A stretch of 60,899 bases of DNA from Bacteroidota bacterium (lineage in GTDB: Bacteria > Bacteroidota > Ignavibacteria > Ignavibacteriales > SURF-24): NCBI GenBank assembly GCA_030706145.1, contig JAUZPB010000016.1, positions 1-60,899 on the forward strand, given 5' to 3'. The position numbers and the translations under genes were made by a program. Below, one piece after another: positions 1-8,991 of the stretch (its first letter is position 1; the number at the start of each line of letters is the position of its first letter). The notes under the pieces were generated by a model, which had not been told where the DNA came from, ran no database searches, and saw only the letters and a list, made by a program, of their open reading frames with translations.

Positions 1-139
1 GACCGGACTGCCTGAAAAAATACTGTTAGAAGAAGTTTCCTCTGTTTTAGATCAGATCACTATTTTTCTTTATTATTGTTTTGGCCACTGCCTCCTGTAC
101 CCTTCTCCCTTTCCATTTTGTGTTTTGGCATTCTTATAG
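1..139 (+). CDS. Possible 3' end of an unidentified gene (partial)
   Basis: A plus-strand frame is open from the window edge (second base) to a TAG at 137-139. The first 20 or so codons read like real protein (…GLPEKILLEEVSSVLDQIT…), an amphipathic helix resembling C-termini of small toxin-like proteins. Everything after about base 60 overlaps the convergent gene and looks like low-quality hydrophobic translation. The family cannot be named from this fragment, and it may be chance. Confidence 0.2.
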   Translation, partial: TGLPEKILLEEVSSVLDQITIFLYYCFGHCLLYPSPFPFCVLAFL

Positions 140-1001
140 GGGGCTTTAATAAAACTTCCCTTGTTTTTTTATATCTCATCTTAGTTTCTTTACTAAGAGC
201 CCTCTGGTATGAAAGGTCATAATTCATTCCTTTGGACATAAGGTCGCGCTGTATGGTCTCCCTGAGGATTGAAAATTCGGTTTCTTCGCAGGAGATCTGT
301 GCGTCAATCCAGATTTCCCCGTGTGGAATAAAATGATACACATATTCATTGCCGCTTAGTCCGAAATCAGGATATATATCCTTTCTTATAAGTGAGCCGT
401 CAACTACCCATATGGCAATTCCATCTCTTATCTCATACAAGCTTATATATATGCCGTTAAGCCTTATTGAATCTGCAAGTTCAGCAATCTGTTTTATGCC
501 GTCACAGTCGGTCGGAGATACTTTCTTTAGATGAGCTTCATGAAGCCTTGCTGCCCCCTGGTCTTTAAGCCGCATTTGGCGCTCTAGCCTAAGTGAACTG
601 TCGTGCGCTGCTGTATAGGTATAACCGTAATTTGCCATTAGAGATCGTTCGTTTATCTCGTGAGCAAGTGTGTATGAGTATTCTTCTGCTGAAATTGAGT
701 TGTCTATCCAGATCTCATTTGGAGGGTTAAAAAGGTAGCGCTCATCATTTCCGCCATAAAGAAATTCATGATATATTCTGCGCCTTACTTTTGGGCCGTC
801 AACTATACATATATCAAGATCATTACGCTTTCCAATAATAAGTCTATATACTTGACCTACAGTCTTTTCCCCTTTTAGCTGTGACTGTTTAACTGCTGAA
901 GGATTAGACCTCTTCTTCTGCTGCTGCTGCGAGTGCCCACCAGCTTCGGATAAGTATGTTAAAATAATTAAAATAAGAAAAATTATTAGGGTCTTATGCA
1001 T
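60..1001 (-). CDS. Secreted protein with two copies of an uncharacterised 'EIWID…HE…ER' domain
   Basis: This 313-residue protein starts with a signal peptide (hydrophobic residues about 4-20, then a Gln-rich stretch). The rest is two copies of one domain, roughly residues 50-150 and 170-280. Each reads VDG…R+…YPDF/YHEF…GGN…Y…P..EIWID..IS.EE, then a helix, then M..G..Y..A…E…R. Copy 1 carries AHEINER, which resembles a metallopeptidase HE motif. In copy 2 the His is lost (LRETIQR). I know single-copy relatives only as uncharacterised bacterial and phage proteins, so no function is assigned. It is convergent with whatever lies left of the window and divergent from the ClC gene. Confidence 0.75.
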   Translation of the reverse strand: MHKTLIIFLILIILTYLSEAGGHSQQQQKKRSNPSAVKQSQLKGEKTVGQVYRLIIGKRNDLDICIVDGPKVRRRIYHEFLYGGNDERYLFNPPNEIWIDNSISAEEYSYTLAHEINERSLMANYGYTYTAAHDSSLRLERQMRLKDQGAARLHEAHLKKVSPTDCDGIKQIAELADSIRLNGIYISLYEIRDGIAIWVVDGSLIRKDIYPDFGLSGNEYVYHFIPHGEIWIDAQISCEETEFSILRETIQRDLMSKGMNYDLSYQRALSKETKMRYKKTREVLLKPPIRMPKHKMEREKGTGGSGQNNNKEK

Positions 1002-1180
1002 AAAGTATAATATGTAAAAATTTTGTAAGGATTAAAACACTTGAAAAATTTTCTAAGGTAATACATCTTAAGACTCTAGTTTTGTAGTTTTGCTGCAAAA
1101 AAAAATCATTATATTAGTTATTTAGAATTGATTCAAATTGTTATTCACATTTTGCTTAATATTCGTATCCTATAAGATTA

Positions 1181-2953
1181 ATGAAACTATATAATTCGAT
1201 ACTTCTTCTGGTAAAAAAAAGCTTAAGCCACAGGCAATTTCTTATCCTTTCTAGCATACTTGTCGGACTTACCGCCGGTATAGCTGCTGTAGTGTTAAAG
1301 ACGGTTGTACACTATATTCAATCATTCCTGACAAATGATTTTCATTTCAGGTATCAGAATTATCTTTATCTCATTTTCCCGTTTTTTGGCATATTTCTTA
1401 CAGTAACCTTTGTGACATTTTTCCTGAAGGGCAGGTTTGGCAAAGGAGCCGGTCATATTCTGCTCCATATTTCGAAAAAATTAAGTATTATAGAAAAAAC
1501 GACCATGTATTCTCATATGGTCACAAGCGCCCTTACCGTAGGCTTTGGAGGTTCGGCAGGACTTGAAGCTCCTATTGTTGTAACGGGTGCTGCAATAGGA
1601 TCAAACTATGGACGTGTAAATACAGATGACTACAGGGATAGAACACTGCTTCTTGCCTGCGGTTCTGCTGCAGGAATTGCAGCTGTTTTTGATGCTCCTA
1701 TTGCAGGACTTATGTTCGCTTTGGAAGTGCTTATCTCTGAGGTAACAATAACAGCTTTTATTCCTCTCATAATTGCTGCAGCAACAGGCGCCCTCTGCTC
1801 TAAGGTAATACTTCAGGAAAAGATACTTCTTTACTTTAGCCTTAGAGCTCCATTTAATTATATGAACGTGCCTTTCTATATTATTCTTGGGCTTCTGTCA
1901 GGACTGTTATCTCTCTACTACGCAAAAGTGTTTCGTAAAGTTGAAAGTATTTTCCGCCCTCTTGAGAAAAGGACATACCTTAAGGCTTTAATAGGAGGAC
2001 TTGTTCTTGCACTTCTTGTATTTCTTTTCCCTCCCCTTTTTGGTGAAGGGTACTCTGCCATAAAAATGCTTGCAAACGGAGAAGTCGATTCTCTTTTAAG
2101 TAACAGTTTTTTAGCCGGCTTTAGCGATAATCAGTGGTATATTCTTTCCATAATTGGCCTCATTACGCTCGTTAAGGTATTTGCAACATCTTTTACATTG
2201 GGCAGCGGTGGAAACGGAGGCAATTTCGCTCCCTCTCTTTTTGTAGGTGCTTTTCTTGGATTTTTCTTCTCAAGGTTTGTAAACCTTATTTATCCGGATA
2301 AGCTACCCGAGGCCAATTTTACACTGGTCGGTATGGCAGGAATACTAAGCGGCGTTATGTATGCTCCGCTTACTGCTATTTTCCTTATTGCTGAAATCAC
2401 AGGCGGCTATGAACTTATGATACCACTTATGATCGTATCGGCTTCAGCCTATGCAATAGCAAAACATTTTGAACCATTCTCTATGGATACAAAAGAGCTC
2501 GGCAGTAAAGGTGAACTTATAACAGGTAACCGCGACAAAACCATTCTGACACTTCTGCATTTAGATGAAATAATTGAGCGCGATTTTAAGGTGGTTCACT
2601 CATGCCAGAAGATAATAGAACTAACAGATGTAATTTCTCATTCAAAAAGAAATATTTTCCCTGTTGTGGACGATGGTGGAAAACTACTTGGAGTAATTAA
2701 GCTTGAAACAATAAGAGAAATGCTATTTGAATTAGAAAACTATAAGGACCTCTTTGCAATTGAGCTTATGGATAAATCTCCCGCAGTTATAGAGTATAAT
2801 GAAGAGATGAACCGCGTAATGAAAACCTTCGACGAAACAGGTGCCTGGAACCTTCCTGTTGTAAAGGAAGGGAAATATATAGGCTTTATTTCGAAATCAA
2901 GCATTTTTACAAAATACCGTAAAGAGCTGCTAGATAGCTGCGCAGAATTATAA
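1181..2953 (+). CDS. ClC-family chloride channel/transporter with C-terminal CBS pair
   Basis: This 590-residue polytopic membrane protein belongs to the voltage-gated chloride channel family. The helix-F gating segment is visible at residues 121-131 (GFGGSAGLEAP) with the gating glutamate at Glu129, so proton coupling or glutamate gating is possible. The second anion-binding loop is GSGGNGGNFAPSL at 341-353. The usual GSGIP selectivity loop is replaced near residue 88 by GKGAG. From about residue 455 there is a pair of CBS domains (…NIFPVVDDGGKLLGVI… and …WNLPVVKEGKYIGFI…), which in this family bind nucleotides and adjust activity. It stands alone, followed by a repeat tract and a strong terminator. 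The transported anion cannot be read from the sequence. Confidence 0.93.
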   Translation: MKLYNSILLLVKKSLSHRQFLILSSILVGLTAGIAAVVLKTVVHYIQSFLTNDFHFRYQNYLYLIFPFFGIFLTVTFVTFFLKGRFGKGAGHILLHISKKLSIIEKTTMYSHMVTSALTVGFGGSAGLEAPIVVTGAAIGSNYGRVNTDDYRDRTLLLACGSAAGIAAVFDAPIAGLMFALEVLISEVTITAFIPLIIAAATGALCSKVILQEKILLYFSLRAPFNYMNVPFYIILGLLSGLLSLYYAKVFRKVESIFRPLEKRTYLKALIGGLVLALLVFLFPPLFGEGYSAIKMLANGEVDSLLSNSFLAGFSDNQWYILSIIGLITLVKVFATSFTLGSGGNGGNFAPSLFVGAFLGFFFSRFVNLIYPDKLPEANFTLVGMAGILSGVMYAPLTAIFLIAEITGGYELMIPLMIVSASAYAIAKHFEPFSMDTKELGSKGELITGNRDKTILTLLHLDEIIERDFKVVHSCQKIIELTDVISHSKRNIFPVVDDGGKLLGVIKLETIREMLFELENYKDLFAIELMDKSPAVIEYNEEMNRVMKTFDETGAWNLPVVKEGKYIGFISKSSIFTKYRKELLDSCAEL

Positions 2954-2980
2954 TAGCTGAGAACTACTTTCTCATCTAAA

Positions 2981-3058
2981 AGTTATAGCCGCTTGGAGTT
3001 GTAGATGCTAAGAGTTGTAGATGCTAAGAGCTAGCAGCTAAAAGTTATAGCTGTTAAG
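2981..3058 (+). repeat. Five tandem 14-16-bp units just after the ClC gene
   Basis: Units start at 2981, 2997, 3013, 3029 and 3043. Units 2 and 3 are identical (AGTTGTAGATGCTAAG). The first and last are AGTTATAGCCGCTTGG and AGTTATAGCTGTTAAG, and the fourth is a 14-bp variant. The array lies between the stop codon and the terminator. A related array follows the Bax-inhibitor-like gene at 12569-12628. Confidence 0.85.
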
Positions 3059-3061
3059 AAT

Positions 3062-3109
3062 ATTATAGCAGTGCCAAACGTGCGCAGGCACTGCTATAAT
3101 GGTTTTTTT
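3062..3109 (+). terminator. Rho-independent terminator after the ClC gene
   Basis: A perfect 14-bp stem (3062-3075 with 3087-3100) encloses an 11-base loop and is followed by GGTTTTTTT. Confidence 0.93.
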
Positions 3110-3538
3110 ATATGCAGAGTATTTTTCCCTTGTATAGGTATATCCCTCACTTATACTTATTTTTCAGGAGAAATATCTCTGAGTCTGATGAATTTTGTAA
3201 TGTAAGCTTAAAAATAAATGTGCCTTTCTTTCCTAATTGACTTTCGACCTTTCTTTTTTAGGGCAATATAATGATTTGCTGCCCAATTTATGAGTAAGAT
3301 GTAATAAGCGGTAATTATTTGTAATAAACGGTTGCATTTTGCAATGAATTGCAAGGTAATACTTCCTTTTCTGCTAAATAAAGCAAACCCAGCGAAACAA
3401 TTTGTTCTGTGGGGTAATAACTTCTTTTCTGATGACGGTCATTTGATCTTATTTATTCCTGAATATTTGATAGCAAATTATCAGGGGCTTTATTATTATA
3501 ACTTTTACAACAAAGAAGTAAAACTACCAGGTGCTGCT
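3110..3538 (+). other. Long leader region before the alpha-2-macroglobulin gene
   Basis: No gene is evident in these 429 bases, although the downstream frame stays open from an ATG at 3332. A direct repeat GTAATAARCGGT occurs at 3301-3312 and 3321-3332, spaced 20 bp, followed by the short palindrome TTGCATTTTGCAA at 3332-3344. These could be regulator sites. I found no convincing -33/-7 promoter pair. Confidence 0.4.
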
Positions 3539-6500
3539 ATGAAAAAGTATTTTATCGTTGTACTGGTTTTGCTATTGTGCCTTGTTATAGGTGGCTGCGG
3601 CCTCTTTGGTAACCATGTAAGCATTGAGGACTTCAGTCCCCAGGGGGAGGTAAAAAAACTTACTTCATTTAAGGTAGAGTTCTCCGAAAACCTTGCACCT
3701 CCTGAGATGCTTAATAACTGGACGAGTGATGAATTCATTGAGTTTACTCCTAAGATCGAAGGAAAATTCAAATGGATCAGCCCAAAGACACTCATCTTTT
3801 CCCCGGAATACCCACTGCAGCCAATTCAGTCCTACAGAGCAAAAATTACAAATAAGGTCCTCTTCAATACAAAGTTTTCTCCTGACTTTAAGGAATATGA
3901 ATTCCATACTCCATATTTTGATGTAGTTAAGGCTGAATACTTCTGGGTCCAGCTTCCAAATGAAAACTATAAGCTTAGCATTAAGGCAAACCTCTACTTT
4001 AACTATCCTGTTAATCCATCAGATCTTAGAGATTATCTTACTGTAAAAAATAAGGGGGAATCTCTTAAAGATTTTCAGATAGTCTCCGAAAGCCCTTCAG
4101 ATGTTATTGCCCTTAACCTTGGTCAGATCAGTCAGACTGATAAAGAACAGCAGCTAGAACTTATCGTAAAAAAAGGACTATTTTCTATAGTAGGGAAAAA
4201 ATCACTCCAGGATGAAAAGACTTTTTCATATGAGCTCGCGCCAATAACAAGACTTGCTGTTACAGATGTTTCTTCGGGCTATAGCGATCAGAAGGGCTGG
4301 ATAGAGGTTTATACAACTCAAAGGGTCGATGATAAAAGGATCAAAGAATTCGTAAAGGTTGAACCTGCTAAAGATATTCAGTATTTCGTAAATGAAAATT
4401 CATTCCGCATTGAAGGGGACTTTTCTTTATCCCAGGTTCAAAACTTAAGAATAAAAAAGGGCCTGCCGGGGCTTTATGGCGGTGAAATGGAAAACGACTT
4501 TGAGCAGGAAGTGACTCTTGCTGACCTTGACCCTTCAGTCCGCTTTACAGATTCAAAAGGCAGATATATGATGCTCTCGGGCAATAGAAATATTGAACTT
4601 AGGGCCGTAAACATTCCTTCTGTTAATATAGAAGTTTCACAGGTATTTAAGAACAATATACTCTATTTCTTAAGCAGGTACGACTACTATAATGAAAATG
4701 AAGCAGCAGGAAGCTACTACTTTACGCCTTATTATGAGGCCGATAATTTTGGAAGACCTTTCTATAGCGAGACACGTTTACTTAAGAATAGGCAAAACAA
4801 GCTTGAAAAGTTCAACGTTAATCTTGACCACGCTTTTAATGCAAAACTTAAAGGGCTTTTTATTGTTAACGTCAGTTCTACCTCAGATAGCTGGAGGCGG
4901 GCAGGAAAAATAGTTTCTATGTCGGACCTTGGTATAATTGCCAAGATGTGCGAAGATGAACTGATTGTCTTTGTGAACTCAATTGCTGCAGCAGAGCCTG
5001 TGGAAAATGTTGAGATTACACTCCTTTCAGAGAACAATCAAACCCTCCTTTCAGGAAAGACCGACCAGCACGGCATTATACATTTTAAGAATATCGCAAA
5101 TAACACTAAGGATTTTAAGCCACGGCTAATTACAGCAGAGACAAACGGAGACTTTAACTATATAGATCTTCCTGTAACAGAAATAAGGACATCACGCTTT
5201 GATGTAGGCGGGGCCTCGGATTTTAATAGAAACTATAAGGTATTCCTTTATGGTGAGCGCGACCTCTACAGGCCTGGCGATAAGGTTAACATCTCTGGGA
5301 TCGTACGTAATGAAACCTTTAATGTTATAAAGGGCGAGCCTGTAATAACAAGGATAATTGCCCCTACTGGAAAAACCTATTCACAGTTTAAGAGCGACTT
5401 AAACCAGGAGGGATCATTTGAAATATCATTTGCCGTTCCGCCATACATACAGACCGGGCAGTATAGGGCTGAAGTGTTAAATGGCGCCGGAAGTATGATT
5501 GGCTCCTATAATTTCAGCGTTGAGGAGATAGTCCCAGATAAGATACGCCTTTTAGTTAAAGCTGACCGCACTCAGGCTAAGCCCGGAGAAACAGCACATA
5601 TAAATCTTCAGGCAGAATATCTTTTTGGTGCTAAGGCCTCGGGACTTCGCTATGAGGCTTCATACAGAATAAGTCATAGAGCCTTTTCAAGCAGAAAATA
5701 TTCTTCTTTTGATTTCTCTAATTCAACATATGCTAACACAAACATTCCCTCCTCAGCTACCGATGGAATCTTAGATGAAAATGGTAATGCAACCTTAAAC
5801 TTTAAGGTGCCCCAGGATTTGAATTCCTCAGGCATTGCAACTCTCTACAGCTATTTAAGTGTGTTTGACCCTACAGGAAGAACTGTCGACAGGAGCACTT
5901 CAATAGAGGTTTATCCCTTGGACTATTATATAGGAATAAAATCACCTGGATATTATTTCTCTACAAATGAGCAGATTACTTTTAAGATTGCCGCCGTTGA
6001 TAAAAACGATAAGACACCATCTTCTTCCATGCCTGCAATAGCAAGGCTTATCAGGTATGACTGGCAAACTGTCTTAAAGAAAGATAATTCAGGAAGATAT
6101 TATTATGCATCTGAAAAGAAGGATATTCAGGAATGGGAAAGAAATCTTGACCTTTCGGGAGGAGAAAAAAGCCTGACATTAAATGTATCAAAAAGCGGAG
6201 AATATGAGCTTAGAATATTCAGGAAAGGAAGCTCTTTTTACAGCCGCTCTGGATTCTGGGCCTATGGCTGGGGCTCTTCTACTGTAAGCTCTTTTGCAGT
6301 TGATAAAGAAGGTAAAGTTGAAATATTGACAGACAAAGTAACATATAGCCCAAATGAAAAGGCAAAGATCCTCTTTACTGCTCCTTTTTCGGGCAAGATG
6401 CTTGTTACGCTTGAAAGAAATGGCATTTATGACTACCACTATCTGGATGTAAAGGATAGATCGGCACAGATGGAGATTAGCCTTAATGAAAACTATATGC

Positions 6501-8947
6501 CGAATATCTATGTTACAGCTACGCTGTTTAAAAAGCATTCTTCAGATAACTCGACGCCTTTCTTTGTTGGACATGGCTTTGCTTCACTTAAGGTTGAAAG
6601 GCGCGATTACAAACTTCCAGTTAGCATACAGGCCCCACAGAAAATTAAACCTAACACAAAGCAGGATATAGTCATAAGGACATCTGCTCAGAAACAGGTC
6701 TATGTAACACTTGCGGCAGTTGATGAAGGCATACTCCAGATAAATGACTATAAAACACCCGACCCATACAGCTATATGTATGAAAAGCAGAGCCTTAAGG
6801 TTACAAGCTATGATTTGTATGAACTGCTCCTGCCCGAGATAATTTCACTTAAATCTTCTTCCGGAGGTGATCAGGCAGCTGGCGAAATAAAAAAAAGGAC
6901 TAACCCTATAACAACAAAACGCTTTAAGCTCCTTTCAATGTGGAGCGGCATAAAGAAAACATCTTCAGACGGTACAGTCCACATTAACCTTGACATACCT
7001 CAGTTTAATGGTGAAGTGCGCCTTATGGCAGTTGCTTACTCAGGACAAAAATTCGGTTCAGCAGAAGCAAGAATGAAAGTCTCTGATGACATTATAATTG
7101 AACCACAGCTGCCGCGCTTTCTTTCAACAAATGATTCACTAATTATGCCAGTTACTTTGCTAAATACAACAGGCGTAAAAGGAAAAGTTACTCTTGGACT
7201 TAAGGTCTCTGGACCATTAAAGATACTTTCACAACAAAAGCAGAATTTGACAATTTCTCCAAATGCATCAGCACTGGCCTCATTTGTAATTAAAACGGGA
7301 AAAGATATTGGCCAGGCAAAGGTAACTCTTGAAACCTCAGGCTTTGCAAAGGTAAAGGAAGAGACCGATATTGCTATAAGGCCTGTTTCTCCATATTTAA
7401 GTGAAAGTTCTTCTGGCAGGATACAGGCCGGTAAAGATTTGGTCTTAGATATTCCACAGGATTTTATAGAATCTACAAAAACATCATCTGTTATTATAAG
7501 TAAGTTCCCCTCTGTTAGATTTTCTAAGCAGCTAAGAGATCTTATAGGCTATCCGCACGGATGTGTAGAACAGACGGTATCAAGGATATTTGCACTGCTT
7601 TATTTTGATGACCTTGCAAGGCTTGTTGCACAGGAATATTATAAAAACAGTAGCCCTGCTTATTATGTAAAGGAAGGAATAAAAAAACTTGAGTCAATGC
7701 AGCTCTTTAATGGCTCTCTTTCTTACTGGCCAGGCAGTAGTGAACCAAGCTGGTGGGGAAGCGTCTATGCAGCTCACTTTTTAATTGAAGCAAAAAAGGC
7801 AGGCTATGATGTGTCTGATAATGTACTTCAGAAGCTATTAAACTTTCTTGCCTGGAAAGTCAAAGAAAAACATGTTTATAATTATGAGACATATGTTAAT
7901 AATTTAAGAGTGGTCCACCAGATTGCAAATAAAGAGATCATCTATTCGCTTTATGTGCTTTCACTTGCTGGTAAAAGTGATATTTCGACAATGAATTATT
8001 ATAAGAACAGGCCAAACCTTGTTTCAAGCGACTGCAGGTATCTGCTTAGCGGGGCTTATGCACTTGCAGGCAAATGGAACTCCTACTACGAGGTAGTACC
8101 TGCTTTGTATAAAGAAGAAAAAACAGAGCGGCAATCCGGAGGCTCATTTGATTCAGATATAAGGGCAAATGCCATAATGCTTAATACGCTGCTCGATATT
8201 GAACCTTCAAATAAACAGATCCCATTTATGGTTAAGTATCTCTCAAAGCAAATAAAAAATGCCTATTCAACGCAGGAAAATGCCTTTGCTTTTCTGGCTT
8301 TGGGTAAAGCTGCAAAATTTTCTTCAAATGCAAATCTGAAAATTGAAATAAAAGCCGATGCAAAGACTGTTGGCAGGTTTACAGGAGGAGACCTTAACTT
8401 AAAACTTGATAGTAGAGTAAAAAAACTTCTTCTTAAAGCATCAGGCCAAGGCGAGGTGTATTATTTCCAGAATAATGAGGGAGTAAAAAGAAGCGAAGTA
8501 AAAGAGGGTAATTCAAATATGAAAGTCTCCCGCACATATTATGATTACAGAAGCAGAAATCCTATCAGTAACGGGCGCTTCTATCAGGGTCAGCTTATTG
8601 TTTGTAAAATCTCCCTGCAGGGATTTAACATTAAAGCCGAGAATATTGCAATTACAGATCTTATTCCTTCAGGATTTGAAATTGAAAATCCAAGACTGCC
8701 CAATGCACATAAGTCAGAGTGGAAATCAACACTAAATGTAAAGTATATGGATGTAAGAGATGACAGACTTATACTCTTTACAGATCTTGATGGACAAACA
8801 AAAGATTATTATTACTTTATCCGTGTAGTAAATAAAGGAAAGTTTCAGCTTCCTGTTATTAGTGCCGAGGCAATGTATGATCCAGGTATTAGCTCCTCAA
8901 ATGGAAGAGGCTCAGTTCTTGTTGGCGACTATAATTACTTTCTCTAA
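3539..8947 (+). CDS. Bacterial alpha-2-macroglobulin-like lipoprotein
   Basis: This is a very large envelope protein of 1,802 residues from the chosen ATG. That start gives a textbook lipoprotein signal: Lys-Lys, a hydrophobic core, then IGGC with the lipidated Cys at residue 20, and a ribosome-binding AGG lies just upstream. The 69 extra upstream codons look non-coding. Macroglobulin-type beta-sandwich repeats precede the thioester motif GCVEQ at Cys1342. This differs from CGEQ at one non-catalytic position and should still form the Cys-Gln thioester. An alpha/alpha thioester domain and a receptor-binding-like end follow. The family traps attacking proteases at the cell surface. The next gene is penicillin-binding protein 1C, the classic partner of bacterial macroglobulins, 44 bases downstream, so one transcript is likely. 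Confidence 0.93.
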   Translation: MKKYFIVVLVLLLCLVIGGCGLFGNHVSIEDFSPQGEVKKLTSFKVEFSENLAPPEMLNNWTSDEFIEFTPKIEGKFKWISPKTLIFSPEYPLQPIQSYRAKITNKVLFNTKFSPDFKEYEFHTPYFDVVKAEYFWVQLPNENYKLSIKANLYFNYPVNPSDLRDYLTVKNKGESLKDFQIVSESPSDVIALNLGQISQTDKEQQLELIVKKGLFSIVGKKSLQDEKTFSYELAPITRLAVTDVSSGYSDQKGWIEVYTTQRVDDKRIKEFVKVEPAKDIQYFVNENSFRIEGDFSLSQVQNLRIKKGLPGLYGGEMENDFEQEVTLADLDPSVRFTDSKGRYMMLSGNRNIELRAVNIPSVNIEVSQVFKNNILYFLSRYDYYNENEAAGSYYFTPYYEADNFGRPFYSETRLLKNRQNKLEKFNVNLDHAFNAKLKGLFIVNVSSTSDSWRRAGKIVSMSDLGIIAKMCEDELIVFVNSIAAAEPVENVEITLLSENNQTLLSGKTDQHGIIHFKNIANNTKDFKPRLITAETNGDFNYIDLPVTEIRTSRFDVGGASDFNRNYKVFLYGERDLYRPGDKVNISGIVRNETFNVIKGEPVITRIIAPTGKTYSQFKSDLNQEGSFEISFAVPPYIQTGQYRAEVLNGAGSMIGSYNFSVEEIVPDKIRLLVKADRTQAKPGETAHINLQAEYLFGAKASGLRYEASYRISHRAFSSRKYSSFDFSNSTYANTNIPSSATDGILDENGNATLNFKVPQDLNSSGIATLYSYLSVFDPTGRTVDRSTSIEVYPLDYYIGIKSPGYYFSTNEQITFKIAAVDKNDKTPSSSMPAIARLIRYDWQTVLKKDNSGRYYYASEKKDIQEWERNLDLSGGEKSLTLNVSKSGEYELRIFRKGSSFYSRSGFWAYGWGSSTVSSFAVDKEGKVEILTDKVTYSPNEKAKILFTAPFSGKMLVTLERNGIYDYHYLDVKDRSAQMEISLNENYMPNIYVTATLFKKHSSDNSTPFFVGHGFASLKVERRDYKLPVSIQAPQKIKPNTKQDIVIRTSAQKQVYVTLAAVDEGILQINDYKTPDPYSYMYEKQSLKVTSYDLYELLLPEIISLKSSSGGDQAAGEIKKRTNPITTKRFKLLSMWSGIKKTSSDGTVHINLDIPQFNGEVRLMAVAYSGQKFGSAEARMKVSDDIIIEPQLPRFLSTNDSLIMPVTLLNTTGVKGKVTLGLKVSGPLKILSQQKQNLTISPNASALASFVIKTGKDIGQAKVTLETSGFAKVKEETDIAIRPVSPYLSESSSGRIQAGKDLVLDIPQDFIESTKTSSVIISKFPSVRFSKQLRDLIGYPHGCVEQTVSRIFALLYFDDLARLVAQEYYKNSSPAYYVKEGIKKLESMQLFNGSLSYWPGSSEPSWWGSVYAAHFLIEAKKAGYDVSDNVLQKLLNFLAWKVKEKHVYNYETYVNNLRVVHQIANKEIIYSLYVLSLAGKSDISTMNYYKNRPNLVSSDCRYLLSGAYALAGKWNSYYEVVPALYKEEKTERQSGGSFDSDIRANAIMLNTLLDIEPSNKQIPFMVKYLSKQIKNAYSTQENAFAFLALGKAAKFSSNANLKIEIKADAKTVGRFTGGDLNLKLDSRVKKLLLKASGQGEVYYFQNNEGVKRSEVKEGNSNMKVSRTYYDYRSRNPISNGRFYQGQLIVCKISLQGFNIKAENIAITDLIPSGFEIENPRLPNAHKSEWKSTLNVKYMDVRDDRLILFTDLDGQTKDYYYFIRVVNKGKFQLPVISAEAMYDPGISSSNGRGSVLVGDYNYFL

Positions 8948-8991
8948 TATTCTAAAACAGGAATTGCATAACTTTATAATTGAGAAAGAAA

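Noticed and set aside
3332-3538. Upstream extension of the macroglobulin frame from ATG 3332
   Set aside because: The translation has no sensible signal and would bury the lipoprotein signal peptide; ATG 3539 gives a perfect lipobox.
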